Shown: positions 18,750-26,470 of the stretch, in pieces
Position numbering within the stretch: position 1 is the first letter of the stretch
Layout of the letters: each line of letters begins with the position of its first letter
Assembly (NCBI RefSeq): GCF_005889735.1
Contig: NZ_VCKY01000118.1
Span: forward strand, 1-32,673
Direction of reading: 5' to 3'
Length of the DNA: 32,673 nucleotides
Source of the DNA: Nonomuraea turkmeniaca
GTDB lineage: Bacteria > Actinomycetota > Actinomycetes > Streptosporangiales > Streptosporangiaceae
Made by a program: the position numbers and the translations under genes
The notes under the pieces: model-generated
Told to the model about the DNA's origin: nothing
Seen by the model: only the letters and a program-made list of their open reading frames with translations
Database searches by the model: none

Positions 18750-20438
18750 TCAACCCAGCCGCGCCAGCCCACGCATCGCCCGCGGTGAAATCCGCGACAG
18801 CGCATAGCCTATTTTGCCTTCCAGGTTGACCGGCACGACCGCCTGATTCCGGTGTACGGCCCGCAGGATGTGGGCGGCCACCCGCTCGGGCGGGTACCGG
18901 CGCCGTGCCAGCCCGCGTACGGCCGCCTCGCGCAGGTCCCGCCCCACGTACGTGGCGTGCCGCGCCAGCGGCGTGGACACGAAGCCCGGGCAGACGGCGC
19001 TGACGCCGATCCCGTGCCCGGCCAGTTCGGCCCTGAGGCAGTCGCTGAGCACCTTCACGGCCGCCTTCGAGACCGCGTACGCGGGCAACATCCTGGACGG
19101 TGCGAACGCGGCCAGGGAGGCGACGTTGACGATGTGCCCGCCCTGGCCGCGCTCCACCATGGCGGCCCCGAACAGCCGGCACCCGTGAACGACACCCCAG
19201 AGATTGACGTCGATCGTTCTGCGCCAGTCATCCACCGTATGATCGAGAATGGGCCCGGCAACGGCGATCCCCGCATTGTTGACCACAATGTCCGGCACCC
19301 CATATTCAGAGATGATATTTCGCGAAAAGTCCTCCATTTGATCGATATTCGCGACATCTACCTGCTTGGCCCACGCCGTGCCCCCGAGGTCCTTGACGAT
19401 CCCGCTCGCGACCCGCGCGGCGGCATCGGCGTCAATGTCCGCGCAGACCACCTCACCCCCATGGGCGGCGAACGCCCGCGCCGTGGCCAGCCCGATCCCC
19501 GACCCCGCTCCCGTTACCACCACGAGCCGATCCCCGAAAGCCCCGCGCGGCGCCCCCACCCGCGCCCGCCGCAACTCCCTGGACGACGGAGCGCCGTCCA
19601 CGTGCGCCGCGAACTCGGCGATCATCCCGGCGACGAGCTCGGGATGGCTGCGCTGCGCCCAGTGGCCTGCCGCGATCTCGCGATGCCAGAGCCTGGGCAC
19701 CCACTGCCCGATCGAGGTCAGCAGTGCCGGCGTCACGAACCGGTCGCGGGTGGCCTCGATGAGCTGCACGGGGACGTCCCCGACGGCCGGGCTGAGATCG
19801 GGATCCGCGAGCGTGCCACGCATGTTGCTCCGGTAGAGCCACAATCCGTTGTGCGCGTCCTTGACCAGCGTCTCGGCGGGATGCCCGGCACGCGCCGTGA
19901 CCCCGTCGCCGAAGCCCTGCGCGATGAGCCGGGGCAGGATCGTGCTCCACATGAGCTCCGGCAGCCTGGGGATCATGAACCCGCCGATGTACCAGGACCT
20001 GACCAGCTGAGCGGCGACCTCGCGCCGCCTGCCGTGCCGCAGGAAGTGCGCCGCCTGCCGCAAGCCCGGCCCGCCGATGCTGGTGTACGAGGCCACCCGC
20101 TCCAGGATTCCCGGCCGCCCCACGGCCTCCCAGCCCTGCAGGGACCCCCAGTCGTGCCCGACGAGATGCACCTGGGGCTTCCCCACGGCGTCGAGCACGG
20201 CGGACAGATCATCCATCAGCCGGTCGAACCCGTAGTCGCGATCCCACGGCTCGGTGGACGCCCCGGCCCCGCGTACGTCGTACCGCACCACATGGAAGCG
20301 GTCGCGTAACAGCGCGACCACCTCGTCCCAGACCCGGTGCGTGTCCGGATAGCCGTGCACGAGCAGCAGCGTCGGGCGGGCCGGGTCACCGTCCTCGAAG
20401 ACCGCCAGCCGTACGTCACCGGACTCGACCCACCGCAT
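18750..20438 (-). CDS. Fused epoxide-hydrolase-like and short-chain dehydrogenase protein
   Basis: A 562-residue two-domain enzyme. Residues 1-280 are an alpha/beta hydrolase: oxyanion motif HGYPDTHRVWD, nucleophile in VGHDWGSLQ (Asp96), acid Asp232 (ATRDRF) and base His259 (AGHWAQ). An Asp nucleophile points to epoxide-hydrolase or dehalogenase chemistry, not esterase. Residues 300-562 are a classical SDR with cofactor motif TGAGSGIG (309-316), NNAG, and catalytic Ser441, Tyr454, Lys458. The same fusion order and size occur in mycobacterial EphD, a membrane-lipid enzyme, so a lipid or xenobiotic route of epoxide opening followed by alcohol oxidation is plausible. ATG 20438 has GGGGAGG 5 nt upstream. 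A 150-bp stretch in the SDR half has much lower GC. Confidence 0.92.
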   Translation of the reverse strand: MRWVESGDVRLAVFEDGDPARPTLLLVHGYPDTHRVWDEVVALLRDRFHVVRYDVRGAGASTEPWDRDYGFDRLMDDLSAVLDAVGKPQVHLVGHDWGSLQGWEAVGRPGILERVASYTSIGGPGLRQAAHFLRHGRRREVAAQLVRSWYIGGFMIPRLPELMWSTILPRLIAQGFGDGVTARAGHPAETLVKDAHNGLWLYRSNMRGTLADPDLSPAVGDVPVQLIEATRDRFVTPALLTSIGQWVPRLWHREIAAGHWAQRSHPELVAGMIAEFAAHVDGAPSSRELRRARVGAPRGAFGDRLVVVTGAGSGIGLATARAFAAHGGEVVCADIDADAAARVASGIVKDLGGTAWAKQVDVANIDQMEDFSRNIISEYGVPDIVVNNAGIAVAGPILDHTVDDWRRTIDVNLWGVVHGCRLFGAAMVERGQGGHIVNVASLAAFAPSRMLPAYAVSKAAVKVLSDCLRAELAGHGIGVSAVCPGFVSTPLARHATYVGRDLREAAVRGLARRRYPPERVAAHILRAVHRNQAVVPVNLEGKIGYALSRISPRAMRGLARLG

Positions 20439-20463
20439 CGCGACCTCCCCATTGGACGGCCTA

Positions 20464-20486
20464 TTGGACAGCACGTCCAAAATATA
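20464..20486 (-). promoter_or_regulatory. Promoter and operator of the hydrolase-SDR/TetR operon
   Basis: On the minus strand a -10 box TATATT (20486-20481) is followed directly by a perfect 6-bp palindrome TTGGAC-N5-GTCCAA (20480-20464) covering the expected start point. A third TTGGAC half-site lies at 20452-20457. A repressor here would block initiation; the TetR protein of the same operon is the likely binder. No good -35 is seen. Confidence 0.65.
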
Positions 20487-20492
20487 GAGCCG

Positions 20493-21566
20493 TCAGGGCC
20501 GCGCGGCCAGCCCGGCGCAGGAGCGCAGCGCCTTCCAGTCCGACACCGCCTGGGTCCTGGCGGACCCGGTCATCGGGACCGGGACACCGCCCTGGATGGT
20601 GGCCGGCGTCCAACGGTCTTTCAGCACCTTCCGCCCGTTGATCGTCAACGTCAACACCCCGGTCCTGCCGGTGGTCGCCGGATTGGAGTTGTAGAAGACG
20701 AAGTTGCCCATGCCGTAGTTGACGTACGCATTGCCGAGATATCCGGACCCGAGCAGGATGTGCGCGTGCCCGCCGACGATCACGTCCGCGCCGGCCTTGA
20801 TCAGCTTGGGGGCGAGCGCGAGCTGGGCCGGGTTCGGGCACTTCTGCATCTCGGTGCCCCAGTGCAGGTGGACGATCACGGTGTCGGAGTTCTTGCGCGC
20901 CTGCCGCACCGCCCGCAGCAGGCTCGCCTCGTCCTTGGCCGAGGCCAGCCCGCCCTTGTCGGCCGTGGCCGTCCACGACTGGATGAACTCCGCGTCCAGC
21001 ACCTGCGTGGCCCCGATGATCGCGACCCGGTTCCCGTTCACGGTCTTCCTGAACGGCTTGTACGCCTCCGCCGCGTTCCTCCCGATCCCCACCACGGGAT
21101 ACCTGCTGCGCTTGATCGCCGCCAGCGAGTCGGCCAGCCCGCTCTCCATGTAGTCCATGCCGTGGTTGTTCGCCATGGACACGACGTCCACCCCTGCGGC
21201 CTTCAACGCGGTGAACGCGCTCACCGGCGCCCGGAACGTGAACTGCTTGCCAGGCGCGGGCGTCCCCCCGGTGGTGATGGCGGTCTCCAGGTTCACCATT
21301 GATAAATCGGCCTGGCGCAGCACGCTCGCGATCGGCCCGAGGGCGGTGCGCGGGTTCGACAACCTGGGCCGCAACATCCCTTCGAAGTGCACGTCCCCGC
21401 CGAAGGAGATCGTGTACGGCCGCCGCTCCGGCGTCGGCTTCTCCGACGGCGACACGGCCGCCTGCTGGTCCACCTGCTTGCTCTGCAACTCCTGCTCAGG
21501 CGCCGACGAGCAGGCGGCAAGCGAGGCGACCACGGCGAGCAACGGGAGGGCACGGGGGAGTCTCAT
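20493..21566 (-). CDS. CapA family metallophosphatase-like lipoprotein
   Basis: A 357-residue protein anchored outside the membrane. The signal peptide ends in a lipobox (SLAAC, Cys19), followed by a Gln/Pro-rich linker to about residue 50. The rest is the CapA/PgsA domain of the calcineurin-like fold: FGGDVHFEG (Asp58, His60), VNLETAI (Asn92, Glu94), SMANNHGMD, VIVHLHWGTEMQ and GGHAHIL supply the expected metal ligands. The family is known for poly-gamma-glutamate capsule synthesis, but most actinobacterial members stand alone with no capsule genes, as here, and probably act as cell-surface phosphoesterases or hydrolases. No strong ribosome site is seen. The XRE gene lies upstream on the same strand. 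Confidence 0.9.
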   Translation of the reverse strand: MRLPRALPLLAVVASLAACSSAPEQELQSKQVDQQAAVSPSEKPTPERRPYTISFGGDVHFEGMLRPRLSNPRTALGPIASVLRQADLSMVNLETAITTGGTPAPGKQFTFRAPVSAFTALKAAGVDVVSMANNHGMDYMESGLADSLAAIKRSRYPVVGIGRNAAEAYKPFRKTVNGNRVAIIGATQVLDAEFIQSWTATADKGGLASAKDEASLLRAVRQARKNSDTVIVHLHWGTEMQKCPNPAQLALAPKLIKAGADVIVGGHAHILLGSGYLGNAYVNYGMGNFVFYNSNPATTGRTGVLTLTINGRKVLKDRWTPATIQGGVPVPMTGSARTQAVSDWKALRSCAGLAARP

Positions 21567-21626
21567 CTGCCGCCATTTCCGCTCGAATCCTGACTTTCAG
21601 GGATCGAGCATGCCATGCAGGGCAGA

Positions 21627-22454
21627 TTACCGCGCAGACCCCATCAATTTGGTCATTGCGGACCTGGTCGCGTCGTCCATCGGCGTGTAGACCACCACCC
21701 GGTTCTCGGGGACGGCCACGAGGCTGGTCGTGCTGAACCGCAGCTCGCCCAGCTCCACGTGCTTGAACGTCTTCGCCCTCGGCCCCGGCTCGGCCACGTC
21801 CTGCCTGGCCCACAACCGGGCGAACTCGGCGCTCTCGGCGCTGAGCCGCCGGACGAAGTCCTGCCAGCACGGGTCGTCCGCGTGCCGGCTGTAAGCGCTC
21901 CTGAAGACGGCGACCGCCCGCGCCAACTCCTGGTCGCGGTTGAGCAGCATGGCGGAGAGGGCGGGGTTGAGGCAGGTCTGCCAGAGCGAGTTGCGCTCAC
22001 TCTCAGGCGCGTTGACCAGCTCGGGGAACAGGGCGGCGTAGGCGGCGTTCCAGGCCAGGGCGTCGCAGCGGCCGTTGGAGATGACGGCGGGCATGTCGCC
22101 GAGCCGGTCGAGGATGCCCTGGAGCTCGGGCGTCACGTGCCCCGGGTCCACTGGAACGGGACCCTCGGAGTGTCCCGCCAGCCGATAGAGGTGCTGCCGC
22201 TCGGCGCTGTCGAGCCGCAGCGTGCGCGCGATCGCGTCGAGCACCTGAGTGCTGGCGTTGATCGGCCGGCCTTGCTCCAGCCACGTGTACCAGGTCACGC
22301 CGACCCCGGCCAGCTGGGCGACCTCCTCGCGCCGCAGCCCAGGGGTGCGCCTGCGCGGGCCGGGCGCCAGATCGACCATTTCCGGGGTGATCCGCTCGCG
22401 ACGCGTACGCAGGAACGCCGACAGATCCTCACGTTTTGCCGTTGCCACGCTCAT
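21627..22454 (-). CDS. XRE regulator with MmyB-type ligand domain
   Basis: A 275-residue regulator. An N-terminal helix-turn-helix (about 10-80) reads DLSAFLRTRRERITPEMVDL, GLRREEVAQLAGVGVTWYTW, LEQGR. The C-terminal part (about 110-270) is the MmyB-like domain, with AWNAAYAALFPEL, RSAYSRHADDP and RAKTFKHVELGEL, thought to bind small ligands such as fatty acids. Proteins of this class usually sit beside and control a divergent transporter or oxidoreductase. That fits here: an MFS pump gene starts 86 bp away on the other strand, with an inverted repeat over its -10 region. Confidence 0.93.
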   Translation of the reverse strand: MSVATAKREDLSAFLRTRRERITPEMVDLAPGPRRRTPGLRREEVAQLAGVGVTWYTWLEQGRPINASTQVLDAIARTLRLDSAERQHLYRLAGHSEGPVPVDPGHVTPELQGILDRLGDMPAVISNGRCDALAWNAAYAALFPELVNAPESERNSLWQTCLNPALSAMLLNRDQELARAVAVFRSAYSRHADDPCWQDFVRRLSAESAEFARLWARQDVAEPGPRAKTFKHVELGELRFSTTSLVAVPENRVVVYTPMDDATRSAMTKLMGSAR

Positions 22455-22483
22455 ATCGCCACCCGTTATCCAGTTACCGCCAA

Positions 22484-22514
22484 TACCAGTATAAATGGGC
22501 TCTCGTTACTGGTA
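22484..22514. promoter_or_regulatory. Operator-like inverted repeat over the MFS pump promoter
   Basis: TACCAGT (22484-22490) and ACTGGTA (22508-22514) are perfect 7-bp inverted arms with a 17-bp spacer. A -10 box TATAAA (22490-22495) lies inside, so a bound regulator, most likely the divergent XRE protein, would control the pump gene. Confidence 0.6.
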
Positions 22515-22539
22515 CCGATACCTCGGCAAACTGAACACC

Positions 22540-23955
22540 ATGCCGCAAACTGCCGCTTTCACCTCTCACGTGGACACAAACCCACAGAGAGGGACACGAG
22601 CCAGTGGCCTGCTTCTTGCGATCATCCTCGTGGGGCAGTTCCTGGCCATCCTGAACGTCAACATCGTCAACGTGGCCACCCCGACCATCGAAGCCGACCT
22701 GCACTCCTCGGGCGCCGGACTGCAGATGATCGTGGCCGGTTACACCATTGTCTACGCCGTCTTGCTGATCACCGGAGCCAGGGTCGGCGACCTGTTCGGC
22801 TACCGCAACGCGTTCCTGAGCGGCCTGGCGGTGTTCACCGCCACCACCCTGGCCGCGGGCCTGGCGCCGTCGACCGGCTGGCTGGTGGCCTTCCGCCTCT
22901 TGCAGGGCGCCGGCGCGGCACTGATGATGCCGCAGGTCCTGACGTTGATCCAGCGCAACTACCAGGGCGCGGCGCGCGGCCGGGCGATCGGGATGTGGTC
23001 GCTGACGATCAGCGGCGGCATCGTGGCCGGCCAGGCGCTTGGCGGGATCCTGCTGGGCTTCGGCGCGGGCTGGCGCATCGTGTTCCTGGTGCTGGCGCCT
23101 ATCGGTGCGCTCCTGCTGGCGGCCGGGTTCAAGGTGTTGCCCGCCGACGAGGGCGGCGGCCGGATCGGGCTCGACCCATGGGGCCTGGTGACGCTGTCCG
23201 CGGCGGTCCTGCTGTTCGTGGTGCCGCTGGTGCTCGGCCGCGACCTGGGCTGGCCGCTGTGGGGCTGGGTTTCCATGGGGCTGAGCGTGGTGATGTTCGG
23301 GGCGTTCGTCCGCATCGAGCGGTGGGTCACGAAGCGCGGCGGCCGCCCTCTCGTGGACGCGCGGGTGCTGCGTGCGCCCGGCATGCGGCCAGGGCTGGTG
23401 ATCCTGCTCTTCGGACCGGCCACCTGGGGCGCGTTCCTGTTCACCTCGGCCCTGCACCTGCAGGGCGAGCTGCACCTGTCGCCGCTGGCCTCCGGAATGA
23501 TGATGGTGCCCTGCGCGCTGGCGTTCGGCCTGGTCGGCCTCCTCTGGCCACGCCTGCCGGTCCAGTTGCAGCGCCCGCTGGTGCCCTTCGGCTACGTGGT
23601 GGCCGCGCCCGCTTACCTCGGTCTCGGTCTCGCCGCCGGAGGCGGCCTCGCGTACGCGATCATGAGCGCGCTCATCGGCGCCGGGCTCGGCGTGCAGGTG
23701 GCGGTGACCAACATGGCGACCGAGCGGGTGGACGGCACGTACGCGGCCGACGCCTCGGGCGCGCTGCTCACCGTGATGCAGCTCGGCCAGGTCATCGGCG
23801 TCGCCACGGTGGGAACGTTGTTCATCACCCTGAGCCAGGGCCACGGCACCCTGTCGGCGCCCCTGGGCGCCTCCCTCGCCATGGCCGGGCTTGCTGTGCT
23901 CGCGGGCCTGAGCTCGATCTTCCTCGTACGCAGCCGCGTGCCATCACCTACCTAA
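22540..23955 (+). CDS. MFS drug exporter (DHA2, 14-TMS type)
   Basis: A membrane pump of about 471 residues. Motif C-like and DHA2 features are clear: FLAILNVNIVNVATPTIEAD in TM1, loop 2-3 GARVGDLFGYRNAFLSGL (motif A), FRLLQGAGAALMMPQVLTLI in TM4 and WRIVFLVLAPIGALLLAAG. This places it with EmrB/QacA-type proton antiporters for drugs or secondary metabolites. ATG 22540 is used because the in-frame ATG at 22495 lies inside the -10 box; neither has a clear Shine-Dalgarno. The divergent XRE/MmyB-type regulator probably represses it and senses a pump substrate. Confidence 0.93.
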   Translation: MPQTAAFTSHVDTNPQRGTRASGLLLAIILVGQFLAILNVNIVNVATPTIEADLHSSGAGLQMIVAGYTIVYAVLLITGARVGDLFGYRNAFLSGLAVFTATTLAAGLAPSTGWLVAFRLLQGAGAALMMPQVLTLIQRNYQGAARGRAIGMWSLTISGGIVAGQALGGILLGFGAGWRIVFLVLAPIGALLLAAGFKVLPADEGGGRIGLDPWGLVTLSAAVLLFVVPLVLGRDLGWPLWGWVSMGLSVVMFGAFVRIERWVTKRGGRPLVDARVLRAPGMRPGLVILLFGPATWGAFLFTSALHLQGELHLSPLASGMMMVPCALAFGLVGLLWPRLPVQLQRPLVPFGYVVAAPAYLGLGLAAGGGLAYAIMSALIGAGLGVQVAVTNMATERVDGTYAADASGALLTVMQLGQVIGVATVGTLFITLSQGHGTLSAPLGASLAMAGLAVLAGLSSIFLVRSRVPSPT

Positions 23956-24005
23956 ACAAGGACCTCGGCCAGGGTGTCGCCCAAGGCCTGGGCCTCGCCT
24001 GACCT

Positions 24006-24044
24006 GAGGCCGGCGCGCCCCCTGCACGGGACACGCCGGGCCTC
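24006..24044. terminator. Hairpin between convergent genes
   Basis: GAGGCCGGCG (24006-24015) pairs with CGCCGGGCCTC (24034-24044) with one bulged G. It lies between the MFS pump gene and a converging gene and can serve both strands. Confidence 0.55.
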
Positions 24045-24049
24045 GCCCG

Positions 24050-24535
24050 TCAGCCCCTCCAGCCGAGCAACACCATGATTCCGCCGGCCACGAGGGCGAC
24101 CACGACGGGGACCAGGAACGGCGCCCACACGTGATTACGGAAGAAGCCGCCCAGGGCCCTGAGCCGCCGGAAGCGTTTCCTCCCCCCGTCGCAATAGGAG
24201 TGGGCCACTCGCGTCACGCCGTCGAGCAGTTTCCGCGGGACGCCGTTGCACGGGTGCACCTCAATTACCGGTGACCGGGCGTCACGAACTCCCGAGATGT
24301 GGAGTTGCCAGTCGTCGGGTGGTTGCCCGTTGACCACCGGCCGGAGGATCAGCACAACGTTTCGTGCCTGCTCGTCCGCGAGAGCGGCGGGAAGATCCGG
24401 GCACGGAATAATGCGTGGGCCGTCGATTTCAATTTCCACGTCTAACGACGTGTTCGGCACCGTCTTGAAATACCGCGCCATTTGGAGCAGGCAACGGTCT
24501 TGCGACCTGCGCTCGGGGAGAATCCATCTTTCCAT
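24050..24535 (-). CDS. Tail-anchored membrane protein, unknown function
   Basis: A 161-residue protein. A soluble N-terminal part (1-120) has mixed alpha/beta character, with stretches such as NTSLDVEIEIDGPRIIP and ARNVVLILRPVVNGQP, and a Cys-containing tail (VIEVHPCNGVPRK, HSYCDGGRKR). A basic run (RKRFRRLRALGGFFRN) precedes a single C-terminal membrane helix (about 137-158). That suggests anchoring with the soluble domain in the cytoplasm. ATG 24535 has GGAG 5 nt before it. I recognise no family. It sits after the DUF5753/DUF397 pair behind three strong hairpins, so it is probably transcribed on its own. Confidence 0.75.
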   Translation of the reverse strand: MERWILPERRSQDRCLLQMARYFKTVPNTSLDVEIEIDGPRIIPCPDLPAALADEQARNVVLILRPVVNGQPPDDWQLHISGVRDARSPVIEVHPCNGVPRKLLDGVTRVAHSYCDGGRKRFRRLRALGGFFRNHVWAPFLVPVVVALVAGGIMVLLGWRG

Positions 24536-24635
24536 GCCATCTCCTGGTGGCTACCCCGGAGTAATAAGGGAGTTGTGTCGGCATGGGGACGCGCGGTCAT
24601 GACAGGATGAAGTCGGTCCGTCCTCGGGGGTGGAC

Positions 24636-24665
24636 GTGGCGCGATCTAGATCGTGATCGCGCCAC
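24636..24665. repeat. Perfect 11-bp inverted repeat
   Basis: GTGGCGCGATC (24636-24646) and GATCGCGCCAC (24655-24665) flank an 8-nt loop, upstream of the tail-anchored protein gene. It is the first of three hairpins within 173 bp. Confidence 0.8.
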
Positions 24666-24666
24666 G

Positions 24667-24703
24667 CTTGCACATCCCGGCACAGCTTGCCATGATGTGC
24701 AAG
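24667..24703. repeat. Perfect 10-bp inverted repeat
   Basis: CTTGCACATC (24667-24676) and GATGTGCAAG (24694-24703) flank 17 nt. It begins one base after the preceding hairpin. Its GTGCAAG arm resembles the TGCAAGTTGCA palindromes at 26047 and 26192. Confidence 0.75.
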
Positions 24704-24765
24704 TTTTCTACCACCCCACCTCGGTGGGCTGCGTGGAAGTGAGGCGCGTCCGAAGCCTCTAGGGG

Positions 24766-24808
24766 ATGGCCCTGGTCAACTTGGTGGCACAAGGGGGACC
24801 AGGGCCAT
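24766..24808 (-). terminator. Terminator of the DUF5753/DUF397 operon
   Basis: ATGGCCCTGGTC (24766-24777) and GACCAGGGCCAT (24797-24808) form a perfect 12-bp stem with a 19-nt loop, 3 nt after the DUF397 stop on the minus strand. Confidence 0.75.
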
Positions 24809-24811
24809 TCG

Positions 24812-25042
24812 TCATGCGCCCGCGACTCGCGCCTCAAGATCGAAATCGAACTCGCCCGCCCGCGCTCCGTTGAGGAAAACTGCCCACTCCTCCGGAGTGA
24901 ACACGAGAACGGGACCATCTTGCGCCTTGGAGTCACGGAGCGCAACGTTTCCGTTGGCGAGGGGGGCGACCTCGACACAGGCGTCTGCGCCATTGCAGAA
25001 GGTGCTCTTCCGCCAAGCCGCCTTCGAAGGGTGGTTGTGCAT
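24812..25042 (-). CDS. DUF397 domain protein
   Basis: A small protein of about 76 residues with the DUF397 pattern: AAWRKSTFCNGADACVEVA, then NVALRDSKAQDGPVLVFTPE and EWAVFLNGARAGEFD. DUF397 proteins are nearly always encoded next to an XRE/DUF5753 regulator in actinomycetes, where pairs affect development or antibiotic production and have been described as toxin-antitoxin-like (Scr1/Scr2). ATG 25042 has GGGGAG just before it. Alternatives are ATG 25072 and ATG 25099, the last overlapping the regulator stop as ATGA, so coupling is possible. Confidence 0.85.
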   Translation of the reverse strand: MHNHPSKAAWRKSTFCNGADACVEVAPLANGNVALRDSKAQDGPVLVFTPEEWAVFLNGARAGEFDFDLEARVAGA

Positions 25043-25095
25043 TATCTCCCCAAATAGCTGAAGGGGCTCCATTGCCCCTTGTTGAGGTGGGCGTA

Positions 25096-25959
25096 TCATC
25101 GCCGCCACAGCATAGCTTTACGCTGAATAAGAACGCGAGATTCGTCCTCATCGAGCGCCTCCGACTTGATGTGGTCGAAGGCGGTTTCGTAGCCGGCCAC
25201 ACGTTCGAGGTCATCGACGAAGTTGGCAGTATACAGCTGTTCCAGGTACACCACATCGTCAAATTCCGCAAACTGCAGATGAATAAAGGTACCGGTGTTC
25301 ACCGGATGAAGTGAGTCCAGGGTGAGGACCCGCACACTGACATGCGGGAGCAGGGAAATCTCCAGGAGATGCTCCATCTGCTCACGCATCACCGAGGGCT
25401 CGCCGAAGCGGCGCATCAGCGCCGACTCGTCGAGCACGACCGTGAGCCGGCAGGGCTCGGGCCGATGGAGTACGCGCTGTTGCCGGTCGAGGCGGGCCTC
25501 GACGCGACTGCGGACACCGCTGTGCGTGATGCGCGCGATGCCCCGGGAGGCCAGGATGACCTCCCGCGCGTAGTCCTCGGTCTGCAGGAGGCCCGGCACG
25601 AGATGCGGCTCCCAGGATCGCTGAGAGATCGCCTCCGCCTCTAGCCCCAGGAATCTTGTGTATTCCTCGGGAAGAGCGTCTTCGTAATCTTCCCACCACC
25701 CCCGCTGCTCCGCATCCCGCAACAGGCCGATGAGCTCATCAAGTTTGTCCCCATCGACGCGATAGAGCTTCACCAGCGCCTTGATGTCGTCGGTGCTGGG
25801 CATCGTCCTGGCGGCCTCGATGCGGCTGACCTTGCTCGCCGACCAGCCGAGCTCTCTGGCCGCCTTGGCCCCGGTGAGTTTTCGCCGCTCGCGCAGCAAA
25901 CGCAGCTCCTGGCCGAGCCGGAGTCTGCGTACCGTCGGGCTGCCCTGCTGCGTTGGCAC
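25096..25959 (-). CDS. XRE regulator with DUF5753 domain
   Basis: A 287-residue regulator. The helix-turn-helix spans about 14-70: LGQELRLLRERRKLTGAKAA, RELGWSASKVSRIEAARTMP. The DUF5753 domain (about 105-280) carries family phrases: EAEAISQRSWEPHLVPGLLQ, TEDYAREVI, VEARLDRQQRVL, VLDESALMRRFG and MREQMEHLLEIS, and ends LDEDESRVLIQRKAML. It is the partner of the following DUF397 gene. GTG 25959 has AAGGAG 8 nt upstream. It probably regulates its own operon; the TGCAAGTTGCA palindrome about 90 bp upstream (26047-26057) is a candidate site. Confidence 0.93.
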   Translation of the reverse strand: MPTQQGSPTVRRLRLGQELRLLRERRKLTGAKAARELGWSASKVSRIEAARTMPSTDDIKALVKLYRVDGDKLDELIGLLRDAEQRGWWEDYEDALPEEYTRFLGLEAEAISQRSWEPHLVPGLLQTEDYAREVILASRGIARITHSGVRSRVEARLDRQQRVLHRPEPCRLTVVLDESALMRRFGEPSVMREQMEHLLEISLLPHVSVRVLTLDSLHPVNTGTFIHLQFAEFDDVVYLEQLYTANFVDDLERVAGYETAFDHIKSEALDEDESRVLIQRKAMLWRR

Positions 25960-26046
25960 CGTCCGCTCTCCTTGTCGGGAAGGAAGGTGTAGCTGGAAGG
26001 GATCGTTTGGAAACTGCGTTTCTGGGCCGTTCGCCCAATCTTACAC

Positions 26047-26057
26047 TGCAAGTTGCA
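26047..26057. promoter_or_regulatory. Palindrome TGCAAGTTGCA, copy 1
   Basis: A perfect 11-bp palindrome. On the minus strand it is followed at once by TAAGAT (a possible -10 for the DUF5753 regulator gene), so it may be its operator. Confidence 0.45.
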
Positions 26058-26191
26058 CGCGCACTGGCAGGTGGGCTTGCCAGAAGGCTGTCACGGGGAG
26101 AGCGTAGGAGCAAGACGAGCTCTGTGCACTCCTCTAGGTCAGAGCAAGGATTGTCCATCCCCTCCCGATGCCTGGCCCGTGCCACATCTCG

Positions 26192-26202
26192 TGCAAGTTG
26201 CA
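26192..26202. promoter_or_regulatory. Palindrome TGCAAGTTGCA, copy 2
   Basis: Identical to the copy at 26047, 145 bp away, in the same non-coding stretch. Two identical 11-mers this close are unlikely by chance in high-GC DNA. Confidence 0.4.
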
Positions 26203-26326
26203 TAGCAAGCCAATCGGCAAGAAGCGAAGAAAATGAAATCTTCCTTGCTCAGGGTATTGCAGCAACGAGAACCACGGAGGACGATCGATAGCGAGGAAGG
26301 TTTCTCGAATGTGAGGGAGGCCGGGC

Positions 26327-26470
26327 ATGACGACATCGCCGCACGCACCGGGCCTTCCCCCTTTGGTCGCGCGCCCCTGCCAGGGCCGCATCGCCGGCAA
26401 CGTCGCCGCCCCGGAATTGAACGTCACCCCCAGGGAGGCCGCTTGCCGGAAGGATCTCACAATCGACTGA
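26327..26470 (+). CDS. Possible 47-residue small protein
   Basis: A short ORF with an excellent ribosome site (GGGAGG at 26315-26320, 6 nt before ATG). The product begins MTTSPHAPGLPPLVARPC and ends REAACRKDLTID. It has no hydrophobic segment and I do not recognise it. Third positions are G/C-rich in the middle but not at the end. It could be a genuine small gene of an integrative element, or chance. Confidence 0.35.
   Translation: MTTSPHAPGLPPLVARPCQGRIAGNVAAPELNVTPREAACRKDLTID

Noticed and set aside
18676..19182. N-terminal extension of the second TetR gene
   Set aside because: The open frame runs back across the end of the hydrolase-SDR gene; the TetR fold starts after 18690, so the extension is a shadow.
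18852..20309. 485-codon plus-strand frame opposite the hydrolase-SDR fusion
   Set aside because: Antisense shadow, low-complexity Arg/Pro/His; the minus strand encodes both catalytic sets.
21615..24002. 795-codon plus-strand open frame spanning the XRE and MFS genes
   Set aside because: It crosses two clear genes on opposite strands and reads as Arg/Gly/Pro-rich nonsense, an artefact of high GC.
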